NCBI GenBank assembly: GCA_023412655.1
Contig: JAEYNH010000055.1
Coordinates: forward strand, 1 to 30,649
Length of the DNA: 30,649 nt
Source of the DNA: Pseudomonadota bacterium
GTDB lineage: Bacteria > Pseudomonadota > Alphaproteobacteria > Caulobacterales > Caulobacteraceae
Direction: 5' to 3'
A program made the position numbers and the translations under genes. Position 1 is the stretch's first letter. Every line of letters begins with the position of its first letter. The notes beneath the pieces are model-generated. The model had not been told where the DNA came from. It searched no databases and saw only the letters and a list, made by a program, of their open reading frames with translations. This document shows, piece by piece, positions 24,447 to 30,649 of this stretch.

Positions 24447-25055
24447 ATGACGAGGCAGAACGAGGACACGGGGCGGCCGGGCCGGCCGGCGAGGCTGGGC
24501 GAGCTGGCGGCGGGGACGTGGCGCGTGCGGCAGGTGTGCGGCACGCGGGCCTGCGGCCGGATGCTGAGCGTGGACCTTTCGGCGATGATCCGGGCCGAGG
24601 GGCCGCAGGCCAGCCTGTGGGACCGGCGCCCGCCCTGTCTGGAGTGTGGGGAGCTGGCGCACTATGCGGCCCCGCCCGGGCCGTCGACGGCGTACCTGCC
24701 GCTGCTGAGCGATGCGGTCTGGGCCGAGGTGAAGCAGCGGTTCCTGCGTTCGTTCGGCTTCACCCGCCGGGACGTGGCGCGGATCAAGGCCCTGGCCGAG
24801 GCGACGACCGAGTTCGTCAACCCCGGGGCGCTGAAGGACCTGGACGTGCCGGTGCGGGTGGCCGCCTGCATCCCCGGCGACGAGCGGCTGATGAGCGGCC
24901 GGGTGCTGGGCGACTGGGCCGGGCGGCGGCTGATCTACTGGGAGATGTATCCGAAGGAGGTGGAGGCCTGGCGGCGCAGGATTCGGCGGCTGGCGGCTTC
25001 GGCTCCCTCCCCCGCCTTCGGCGGTCCCCCTCCCCCGCGGGGCGGGGGAGATTGA
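24447..25055 (+). CDS. Cys-rich hypothetical protein with repeat-derived C-terminus
   Basis: A 202-residue soluble protein I do not recognise. The N-terminal part has a zinc-ribbon-like layout: Cys31-X4-Cys36 (VCGTRACGRML) and Cys64-X2-Cys67 (PPCLECGEL). The middle is helical (VWAEVKQRFLRSFGFTRRDVARIKALAEATTEF), followed by a beta region (VPVRVAACIPGDERLMSGRV) and a basic helix (KEVEAWRRRIRRL). Residues from about 187 on (SPAFGGPPPPRGGGD) are encoded by copy 2 of the palindromic repeat, so the original stop was probably lost to insertion. The ATG has no Shine-Dalgarno and sits directly behind a LexA-like box; the start could lie downstream. Codon use is as GC-rich as in neighbours. A DNA-binding or DNA-damage role would fit but is speculative. 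Confidence 0.68.
   Translation: MTRQNEDTGRPGRPARLGELAAGTWRVRQVCGTRACGRMLSVDLSAMIRAEGPQASLWDRRPPCLECGELAHYAAPPGPSTAYLPLLSDAVWAEVKQRFLRSFGFTRRDVARIKALAEATTEFVNPGALKDLDVPVRVAACIPGDERLMSGRVLGDWAGRRLIYWEMYPKEVEAWRRRIRRLAASAPSPAFGGPPPPRGGGD
25005..25050. repeat. Palindromic intergenic repeat, copy 2 (within coding sequence)
   Basis: Same unit as at 24299: the CCGCC/GGCGG hairpin (the leading A of the first arm is C here) and the perfect CCTCCCCCGC/GCGGGGGAGG-type hairpin, ending GGGGGAG at 25050. It overlaps the 3' end of the 24447 gene and supplies its last codons, then runs straight into the 18-bp tandem repeat. Confidence 0.8.
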
Positions 25056-25104
25056 AGGGTCTGGGACGATTGAAGGGTCTGGGAAGATTGAAGGGTCTGG
25101 GACG
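25051..25104. repeat. 18-bp tandem repeat, three units
   Basis: Three consecutive 18-base units of ATTGAAGGGTCTGGGACG at 25051-25068, 25069-25086 and 25087-25104, the middle one differing by one base (AAG for ACG). A partial fourth unit (ATTG) follows. It abuts palindromic repeat copy 2 and overlaps only the stop codon of the upstream gene. Unit number may vary between strains. Confidence 0.92.
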
Positions 25105-25200
25105 ATTGCGGCCTTTCCGCTTCTCGAAGACCGGCGTTAGGCTTGGGCGCGCCCGCACGGCGACCTGAAGCTGTACGGGCTCCCCACAGTGGAGACCAAG

Positions 25201-25611
25201 ATGATCCCCTCCACCGAGTCGGCGGACCGCATCCGCGAGCTGCTCGAGCGAAACCTGCGGGAGGTGTTTGGCGAGGCCGACGATGGCCGGCGCCGCGCCG
25301 CGATCGAAGCGCTGTGGGCGGAGGACGGGGTTCTCCATGTTCCGCCCGGGGCGATCTCGGGGCGCGAAGAGATCAACAGGTTCGCGGGCGATCTGCGCGC
25401 CACCCATCCGCACTACGTCTACACGCTGCGGGGCGCGCCGCAGGTGGTGCAGGACGCCGGACGCCTCGCCTGGGGGTCGGGCCCGAAAGGCGAGCCCGCG
25501 GAATACACCGGATGGGATGTGATGATCGTCCGCGACGGCAGGATCGCGGCGCTCTACGTCTTCCTCGACGAGACATCGGACGAGTTTCGCCGGGCCGGTG
25601 GCGGCGCCTGA
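25201..25611 (+). CDS. SnoaL-like / nuclear transport factor 2-fold protein
   Basis: A 136-residue cytoplasmic protein with the cone-shaped NTF2/SnoaL fold, judged from pattern: an N-terminal helix (IRELLERNLREVFGEADDGRRRAAIEAL), then WAEDGVLHVPPGAISGREEINRFAGDL, typical of SnoaL-like 'polyketide cyclase' proteins, and strands ending GWDVMIVRDGRIAALYVFLDE. Such proteins act as small isomerases, hydrolases or ligand-binding proteins; the substrate here is unknown. ATG 25201 is preferred over the in-frame GTG at 25189 because GGAG sits six bases upstream. It stands alone between repeat elements. Confidence 0.85.
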   Translation: MIPSTESADRIRELLERNLREVFGEADDGRRRAAIEALWAEDGVLHVPPGAISGREEINRFAGDLRATHPHYVYTLRGAPQVVQDAGRLAWGSGPKGEPAEYTGWDVMIVRDGRIAALYVFLDETSDEFRRAGGGA

Positions 25612-25657
25612 GGGACTGATCGCGTTCAGCGGCGGGGCGTGTGGGCGGGCCGCCCCC

Positions 25658-25713
25658 CCCTCCACCGCCTTCGGCGGTCCCCCTCCCCCGCCCGGCGGGG
25701 GAGGATCTTAGGG
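25658..25713. repeat. Palindromic intergenic repeat, copy 3
   Basis: Same two-hairpin unit as copies 1 and 2. The ACCGCC/GGCGGT hairpin is unchanged. The second keeps both perfect arms but its loop is CCG instead of GGG, so stems are conserved while the loop varies. It ends GATCTTAGGG. It lies between the SnoaL-like gene and the terminase-like gene. Confidence 0.8.
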
Positions 25714-25855
25714 TCACGTTCCATATTTGTTCTTGCATTCCGCGCGCGTTCGTGAGAGGCTTGCGGCAGCGTTGAGGACTGCGCCCGGGTTTCCGGCGGC
25801 GCGTCCGGGCGGCGCGTTTTTCCTGACAAGCTGAAGCGACGAAAGGCCTGGTTCG

Positions 25856-26560
25856 ATGGCGGACGGGGATGTGGCGGCGACGCGCCCGGAGGGGGCGTGG
25901 CGGCGGCGGAGCTATGTGAAGTTCTCGGCCAAGGTGGCGCGGGAGATCCTGCGGCGGGTGTCGGCGGGGGAGGCCCTGGCGGCCGTCTGCCGGGACCCGG
26001 GGATGCCGCACCGGGTGACGGTGGGGCGGTGGGCCAAGGCGGCCGCGCCCTTCGCCCGGGGGATGGCCCAGGCCCGGCAGGCGGCGGGGTGGCGGCACGC
26101 CAACTCGCCGGGGGTGGCCTATTGCGAGGACGCGGCGGCCGAGATCTTCGCCCGGCTGTGCGAGGGCGAGGCGCTGAACCGCATCTGCGAGGCGCCGCAC
26201 CTGCCGGCCACCTCGACGGTGGACCGCTGGCGCGACCAGGTCCCCGACTTCGACCGGGCCATGCGGCTGGCCCGGGAGATCCAGGGCGAGCGCCTGTGCG
26301 AGCGCAGCCTGGAGATCGCCGACGCGGTGACCACCGCCACCGCCTACGCCGCCAAGGTGCGGCTGGAGCACTACCGCTGGCTGGTGCGGGCCATGGCGCC
26401 CCGGCGGTTCGCCCCGGTGAAGGCCATGGAGGCCGAGGAGCTGGACGGGGGCGCGGACGGCGGCGGGCGCGGGATGACGGTGATCGTGCGCAAGTTCACC
26501 GACCCGCCGGGGGTGGTGGAGGCCAGCCCCGAGGAGCGGCGGATGGTGGGGCGGGACTGA
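25856..26560 (+). CDS. Orphan terminase small subunit-like protein with duplicated helix-turn-helix
   Basis: A 234-residue basic protein resembling the DNA-recognition subunit of phage terminases (Sf6 gp1-like family). Two helix-turn-helix units align without gaps: residues 28-74 (AREILRRVSAGEALAAVCRD...) and 94-140 (AAEIFARLCEGEALNRICEA...), 20 of 47 positions identical by my count. The second matches the family better (STVDRWRDQVPDFDRAMRLAREIQGERL...EIADAV). The C-terminus is acidic then basic (AEELDGGADGGGRGMTVIVRKF). ATG 25856 has AAAGG about nine bases upstream. No large terminase, portal or capsid gene follows, so it is a phage relic or a host-adopted DNA-binding protein. Confidence 0.75.
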   Translation: MADGDVAATRPEGAWRRRSYVKFSAKVAREILRRVSAGEALAAVCRDPGMPHRVTVGRWAKAAAPFARGMAQARQAAGWRHANSPGVAYCEDAAAEIFARLCEGEALNRICEAPHLPATSTVDRWRDQVPDFDRAMRLAREIQGERLCERSLEIADAVTTATAYAAKVRLEHYRWLVRAMAPRRFAPVKAMEAEELDGGADGGGRGMTVIVRKFTDPPGVVEASPEERRMVGRD

Positions 26561-26611
26561 CGCCTCACCGGGACCTGGGCTGACGTTTCCGTGTTGTGCG
26601 GGCGGTTGCCG

Positions 26612-26623
26612 ATTTTCGAAAAT
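26612..26623. promoter_or_regulatory. AT-rich palindrome upstream of the esterase operon
   Basis: ATTTTCGAAAAT is a perfect 12-base palindrome in an otherwise very GC-rich 141-base gap (26561-26701) before the first carboxylesterase. The position, about 80 bases before the ATG, fits a regulator site or promoter element. Function is inferred only from symmetry. Confidence 0.35.
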
Positions 26624-26701
26624 GCGGTACGAGTAGCGCGACGGCCAAGCCAGGGCCGCCGCGCGAGCGGCCCGGCGGGCGTCCTTACGGGGGAGAGGCG
26701 C

Positions 26702-28300
26702 ATGCTGGATCTGGGACTGTCGCGGCGCGGCCTGATGGGAGGCGCGGCGGCGCTGCTGGCGGCGAGCGCGGCCAGGGCGCAGGGCGCGGGCGTTCCGGGC
26801 CAGGTGGTGGAGACCACCGAGGGGCGCTATCGCGGCCGGGAGGAGAACGGCGTCCAGGTGTTCCGGGGGATGCGCTATGGCGCCGACACCTCGGGGACGG
26901 GCCGCTTCATGCCGCCCAGGCCCCCCGAGCGGTTCGCCGGGGTGCGCGAGGCCTATGAGTTCGGGGACCAGGCGCCGCAGCCGCGCACGATCCTGACCGT
27001 GCCCGGGCCGATCAGCGAGGACTGCCTGCGGGTGAACGTCTGGACGCCCCAGGCGGGCGGGGCGGCCAAGCGGCCGGTGATGCTGTGGTTCCACGGCGGC
27101 GGGTTCGAGGCCGGCACCGGCTCCAGCGGCCTGTACGACGGGGGCGCCATGGCCCGGCGGGGGGACGTGGTGATCGTCACCATCAACCACCGCCTGAACG
27201 TGTTCGGCTTCTGCGACCTGTCGGGCCTGCTGGGGCCGCAGTTCGCCCAGTCGGGGAACGTGGGCTACCTGGACCTGGTGGCGGCCATGAAATGGGTGCG
27301 GGCCAATATCGCCGCCTTCGGGGGCGATCCGGGCAATGTGACCATCTATGGCCAGTCGGGCGGCGGGCGGAAGGTGAGCGTCTGCTTCGCCGGGACCGAG
27401 GCCAAGGGGCTGTTCCACAAGGGGATCGTGCAGTCGGGCTCGCACCTGCGGGTGCATACGCCGCAGGAGGCGCGGGCGCTGACGGATGCGCTGCTGAAGA
27501 AGCTGGAGATCGCCCCGGCCGACGCCCGGAAGCTGCAGGAGGTTCCGGCCGAGCTGCTGGGCGCCAGGCAGCGCGAGGTGATCGCCGCCGCCGGCTACCG
27601 GTTCGAGCCGGTGCTCGACGGGATCTCGTTCAAGGCCCACCCCTGGGTCCCCAACGCGCCGCAGCAGACCGCCAGGGTCCCGCTGATGCTGGGCACCACC
27701 CAGACCGAGCTTTCGAACCAGCTGGGCCGCGATCCGGCGATCTTCGAGATGGACGAGGCGGGGCTGAAGGCGCGGCTTGCGCGGACCCTCCCGGCGGACG
27801 CGGCGGACGAGGCGGTGCGGGTGTTCCGGGCCTCGACGCCCTCGGGCTCGGCGGCCGAGATGTACTTCAAGATCGCGTCCTGGCGGGCCTACATCACCAA
27901 CGCCACGACCATGGCCGAGCAGCGCCACGCCCAGAACGGGGCGGCCAACCCGACCTGGATGTACCAGGTGACCTGGCGCTCGCCGGTGCAGGGGGGACGC
28001 CGGTTCTCGGAGCACACCATCGACCTGCCGTTCATGTTCGACAACGTGGACAAGGCCCCGCACCTGACCGGGCCGCAGACCGAACAGACCCGGGCGATGA
28101 CCGAGGCCATGGCCGGCGCCTGGCTGGCCTTCGCCCGCAACGGCGATCCGAACCACGCGGGCCTGCCCCGCTGGCCGACCTACGATACGGCCCGGCGGCC
28201 GGTGATGCTGTTCGACGTCCCGCCGACCCTGGCCAACGACCCCTTCCGCGAGGAGCGCCTGTTCATGGCGCGTTTCCCGCCCGTGCGCGGCGGCAGCTAG
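26702..28300 (+). CDS. Type-B carboxylesterase, Tat-exported (first of tandem pair)
   Basis: A 532-residue alpha/beta hydrolase of the carboxylesterase/lipase family. The N-terminus SRRGLMGGAAALLAASAARA is a twin-arginine signal, so export in folded form is expected. Oxyanion-hole motif HGGGF is at 131-135; the nucleophile elbow is GQSGG with Ser219, where the family more often has GESAG. The acid is likely the Glu in GTTQTELSN and the base the His in FSEHTIDLPFMF. EDCLRVNVWTP is a family signature. Substrates would be carboxylic esters; the exact one is unknown. GGGGAGAGG precedes ATG 26702. The next esterase starts 13 bases after its stop, so the two form an operon. Confidence 0.92.
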   Translation: MLDLGLSRRGLMGGAAALLAASAARAQGAGVPGQVVETTEGRYRGREENGVQVFRGMRYGADTSGTGRFMPPRPPERFAGVREAYEFGDQAPQPRTILTVPGPISEDCLRVNVWTPQAGGAAKRPVMLWFHGGGFEAGTGSSGLYDGGAMARRGDVVIVTINHRLNVFGFCDLSGLLGPQFAQSGNVGYLDLVAAMKWVRANIAAFGGDPGNVTIYGQSGGGRKVSVCFAGTEAKGLFHKGIVQSGSHLRVHTPQEARALTDALLKKLEIAPADARKLQEVPAELLGARQREVIAAAGYRFEPVLDGISFKAHPWVPNAPQQTARVPLMLGTTQTELSNQLGRDPAIFEMDEAGLKARLARTLPADAADEAVRVFRASTPSGSAAEMYFKIASWRAYITNATTMAEQRHAQNGAANPTWMYQVTWRSPVQGGRRFSEHTIDLPFMFDNVDKAPHLTGPQTEQTRAMTEAMAGAWLAFARNGDPNHAGLPRWPTYDTARRPVMLFDVPPTLANDPFREERLFMARFPPVRGGS

Positions 28301-28313
28301 GAGCCTTCAGCAG

Positions 28314-29921
28314 ATGACCTTGCAAGCGAACCGCCGGGCGATCCTTTCCGGCGCCGGCGCCGCGTTCCTGGCCGCCTCGGGCGCGGCGCGGGCGGCGACC
28401 ACCGACATCTTCCCCATCGTCGAGACGGCCGAGGGCAGGCTGCGCGGCCTGGTCTCGGGCGGGATCAAGGTGTTCAAGGGCGTGCCCTACGGCGCCGACA
28501 CCTCGGGCAAGAACCGCTTCCTGCCGCCGCAGCCGGTGAAGCCCTGGGCCGGGGTGCGCGACGCCCTGGACTACGGCAACGTCTGCCCGCAGATGCCCGG
28601 CGACCGGCGCAGCGACTACGCGAACCTGATCTTCCTCGACATCCAGCCGGGCGGCATGGGCGAGGACTGCCTGAACCTCAACGTCTGGACGCCGGACCTG
28701 TCGCGCTCGGCGAAGAAGCCGGTGATCGTGCGCTTCCACGGCGGCGGCTTCTACGGCGGCTCGAGCAACTCGCCGGGGATGGACGGGGAGATGCAGGCCC
28801 GCCACGGGGACTGCGTGGTGGTGAGCGTGAACCACCGGCTGAGCGCCTTCGGCTTCCTGCACGTGGCCGACAGCGGCGCCCCGGCCGAGTTCGCCCAGAG
28901 CGGCATGGCCGGGATGCTGGACCTGGTGGCCGCCCTGCGCTGGGTGAACCGCAACATCGAGGCCTTCGGCGGCGACCCCAACCGGGTGCTGATCATCGGC
29001 CAGTCCGGGGGCGGGGCCAAGGTCAGCGGCCTGATGGCCATGCCCGCCGCCCGGGGCCTGTTCCACCGGGCCGTGCAGATGAGCGGCGCCATGCTGCGGG
29101 TCGCCCCGCGCGAGCGCGGCAAGGCCACCACCGAGGCCCTGCTCAAGGGCGTGAGCCTCTCGGGCGCGGACATCCGCAAGCTGCAGGCCATGCCGTTCTA
29201 CGACCTGCTCTCGGCCCAGGCCGACATGGAGGCCGCCCAGCGGGCCCGCGGCGAGGCGCCCAACTCCTTCACCCCCGTGCTGGACGGGGTCGCCCTGCCC
29301 CGCCACCCGTTCGATCCGGACGCCCCGGCGATCAGCGCCCACGTGCCGATGATCATCTCCACCACCCTGGACGAGCGCACCTACCGCCAGCGGAACTTCG
29401 ACGAGACCTGGGAGGGCGTCGGCAAGACGCTGAGCGCCCGGGTCGGCGCCCGCGCCCCCGAGGTGCTGGAGCTCTACCGCCAGGAGGACCCCAAGGCCTC
29501 GCCCTACCTGATCCAGTCGCGGATCATCAGCGACATGGGCCGCGGCGCCAGCTTCGCCATGGCCGAGCGCAAGGCCGCCCTTGGCCAGGCGCCGGCCTAT
29601 GTCTACCTGTGGAAGGCGCCCAGCCCCGCCTGGGGCGGCCGCTACGGCGCCACCCACGGGGTGGACGTGGGGCCGAGCTCCCGGGAGATCCGCGGCGCCC
29701 TGCAGGGGCCGAACCCCACCAGCGCCCGGCTGACCGACGAGCTGTCCTCGGCCATCGTCGCCTTCGCCGCCACCGGCAGCCCGGACAGCGGCAAGCTGCC
29801 CGCCTGGACGCCCTATGACGCCGCCACCCGGGCGACCATGGTGTTCGACGCCCCGGCCACCCGCCTGGAGCCCGACTACCGCGGCACGTTCCGCAAACTC
29901 TGGGCCGCCGCCCCCGCCTGA
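28314..29921 (+). CDS. Type-B carboxylesterase, Tat-exported (second of tandem pair)
   Basis: A 535-residue paralogue of the upstream gene. The signal peptide holds NRRAILSGAGAAFLAASGAARA with twin arginines at 7-8. HGGGF is at 142-146, GQSGG with Ser231 is the nucleophile elbow, EDCLNLNVWTP is conserved. The likely acid is the Glu in TTLDERTYR and the likely His is in GATHGVDVG. Compared with its neighbour, the region after the catalytic His (GVDVGPSSREIRG instead of TIDLPFMFDN) is different, suggesting a changed substrate or an altered active-site rim. AGGAG lies about ten bases before ATG 28314. The pair looks like a local duplication that has diverged considerably. Confidence 0.92.
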   Translation: MTLQANRRAILSGAGAAFLAASGAARAATTDIFPIVETAEGRLRGLVSGGIKVFKGVPYGADTSGKNRFLPPQPVKPWAGVRDALDYGNVCPQMPGDRRSDYANLIFLDIQPGGMGEDCLNLNVWTPDLSRSAKKPVIVRFHGGGFYGGSSNSPGMDGEMQARHGDCVVVSVNHRLSAFGFLHVADSGAPAEFAQSGMAGMLDLVAALRWVNRNIEAFGGDPNRVLIIGQSGGGAKVSGLMAMPAARGLFHRAVQMSGAMLRVAPRERGKATTEALLKGVSLSGADIRKLQAMPFYDLLSAQADMEAAQRARGEAPNSFTPVLDGVALPRHPFDPDAPAISAHVPMIISTTLDERTYRQRNFDETWEGVGKTLSARVGARAPEVLELYRQEDPKASPYLIQSRIISDMGRGASFAMAERKAALGQAPAYVYLWKAPSPAWGGRYGATHGVDVGPSSREIRGALQGPNPTSARLTDELSSAIVAFAATGSPDSGKLPAWTPYDAATRATMVFDAPATRLEPDYRGTFRKLWAAAPA

Positions 29922-30016
29922 CCGGCGGCGGGCCGCCGGGCGCGGTTCGGGCGTGGTCCGGTGGGACGGGATCGGGTAAGGGCCACCGGCCAAGGCGTCG
30001 GTGGCGGAGGGTTCAT

Positions 30017-30631
30017 ATGCAGATCGCGGTCCTGACCTTCGACGGGTTCAACGAGCTGGACAGCTTCGTCGTCGCCGGGATCCTGAACCGGATGCGGTCG
30101 GCGGGGTGGGCGGCGCACATCGCATGCCCGACCCCGGAGGTGACCTCGATGAACGGCGTGGTGGTCCGGCGTCAGAAGCCTCTGGAGTTCGCGGCCGAGG
30201 CCGACGCCGTGCTGATCGGCAGCGGCGTGAAGACAAGGGACATCGCGGCCGACGAGGCCCTGCTGTCCCGCCTCCGGCTCGACCCGTCGCGGCAGCTGAT
30301 CGGGGCGCAGTGCTCCGGCACGCTGCTGCTCGCCAAGCTTGGCCTGATCGGCGACCTGCCCGCCTGCACCGACCTCACCACCAAGCCGTGGGTGGTCGAG
30401 GCGGGGATCAAGGTGATCGACGCGCCGTTCGTGGCCCACGGCAACGTAGCCACGGCCGGCGGCTGCCTGGCCTCGCAGTACCTGGGCGCCTGGGTGATCG
30501 CCCGAGCCGCCTCGCTCCAGGCCGCCCGGGAGGCGATCCACTATGTGGCGCCGGTGGGAGAGAAGGACAGCTACGTGGAGCGCGCCCTCTCCGCCGTGGC
30601 CCCGTTCCTGCCCACGGCGAGCGCGGCCTGA
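30017..30631 (+). CDS. DJ-1/PfpI (class I glutamine amidotransferase-like) protein
   Basis: A 204-residue cytoplasmic protein of the DJ-1/PfpI superfamily, closest in style to isonitrile hydratase-like and GlxA-type amidase domains. MQIAVLTFDGFNELDSF begins the fold and brings the conserved Glu13; GAQCSGTLLLAKLGL holds the nucleophilic Cys99 at the strand-helix elbow; HGNVATAGGCLAS completes the site region. Activities in this superfamily include amidase, isonitrile hydratase, glyoxalase and redox sensing; none can be chosen here. GGAGG before ATG 30017 supports the start. It is separated from the esterase operon by 95 bases, and no gene follows it before the window ends. Confidence 0.9.
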   Translation: MQIAVLTFDGFNELDSFVVAGILNRMRSAGWAAHIACPTPEVTSMNGVVVRRQKPLEFAAEADAVLIGSGVKTRDIAADEALLSRLRLDPSRQLIGAQCSGTLLLAKLGLIGDLPACTDLTTKPWVVEAGIKVIDAPFVAHGNVATAGGCLASQYLGAWVIARAASLQAAREAIHYVAPVGEKDSYVERALSAVAPFLPTASAA

Positions 30632-30649
30632 GCCGCGCCAGGCCCGCCG

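Noticed and set aside
25732..25755. A second LexA-like box (GTTC ... GTTC) before the terminase-like gene
   Set aside because: The two GTTC words are too far apart for the seven-base spacing required.
23146..26560. An intact prophage or insertion sequence in the repeat-rich stretch
   Set aside because: No transposase, integrase, capsid or large terminase gene is present, and no clear target-site duplication flanks the inverted-repeat element.
25373..28156. A 927-codon minus-strand open frame opposite the SnoaL-like, terminase-like and esterase genes
   Set aside because: Composition is dominated by Arg, Pro, Gly and His, no domain is visible, and it is antisense to well-supported genes. It is a GC shadow.
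28263..29993. A 576-codon minus-strand open frame opposite the second carboxylesterase
   Set aside because: It is antisense to a gene with a full set of esterase motifs and has no recognisable domain or start signal.

Overview
The window reads as chromosomal DNA of a GC-rich alphaproteobacterium, most likely Caulobacteraceae (Phenylobacterium/Caulobacter-like). This is inferred from three large TonB-dependent receptors with typical Caulobacterales N-termini, the style of the housekeeping proteins, very high third-position GC with long antisense shadow frames, and a GTTC-N7-GTTC motif of the alphaproteobacterial LexA type. I see no rRNA, tRNA or CRISPR array, and no intact prophage or transposase.

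Layout. 1-2126 (-): 5' part of a TonB-dependent receptor, cut by the window edge. 2434-2973 (+): small exported protein. 2977-5971 (-): tightly coupled operon of two Opp/Dpp-type ABC permeases and a TPR-aspartyl/asparaginyl hydroxylase. 6060-7351 (+): overlapping pair of a DUF442 rhodanese-like phosphatase and a metallo-beta-lactamase-fold hydrolase. 7348-11227 (-): pdxH, a kinase-like/P-loop ATPase fusion, and an AlkK/FadD-type acyl-CoA ligase behind a strong palindromic operator. 11307-14110 (+): DnaJ-domain protein, aroC, a CheY-like regulator and a small lipoprotein. 14117-15888 (-): queC-queE-queD for the queuosine precursor preQ0. 16144-21832 (+): two TonB-dependent receptors, each with a GNRA-looped intrinsic terminator. 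21986-23101 (+): a hybrid histidine kinase-like protein that has lost its phosphorylatable His. 23146-25713: a repeat-rich accessory stretch with nested inverted repeats, three copies of a two-hairpin palindromic element and an 18-bp tandem repeat. It surrounds an exported hypothetical protein, a Cys-rich hypothetical protein behind a LexA-like box, and a SnoaL-like protein. 25856-26560 (+): orphan phage terminase-small-subunit-like protein. 26702-29921 (+): two tandem Tat-exported carboxylesterases. 30017-30631 (+): DJ-1/PfpI protein.

How the genes may work together. The receptors import large or scarce substrates, and the exported esterases and acyl-CoA ligase fit breakdown of ester or lipid carbon. 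The ligase promoter and the second receptor's promoter carry inverted repeats of the same geometry (CAACT and AGTTG arms, 11-bp spacer, both spacers starting TAAC), which suggests shared control. The most unusual points are that possible common operator, the queD homologue with Tyr at the usual catalytic Cys position, the pseudo-hybrid kinase, the repeat-derived protein tail next to a LexA-like box, and the permease/hydroxylase operon with no binding protein or ATPase in view.
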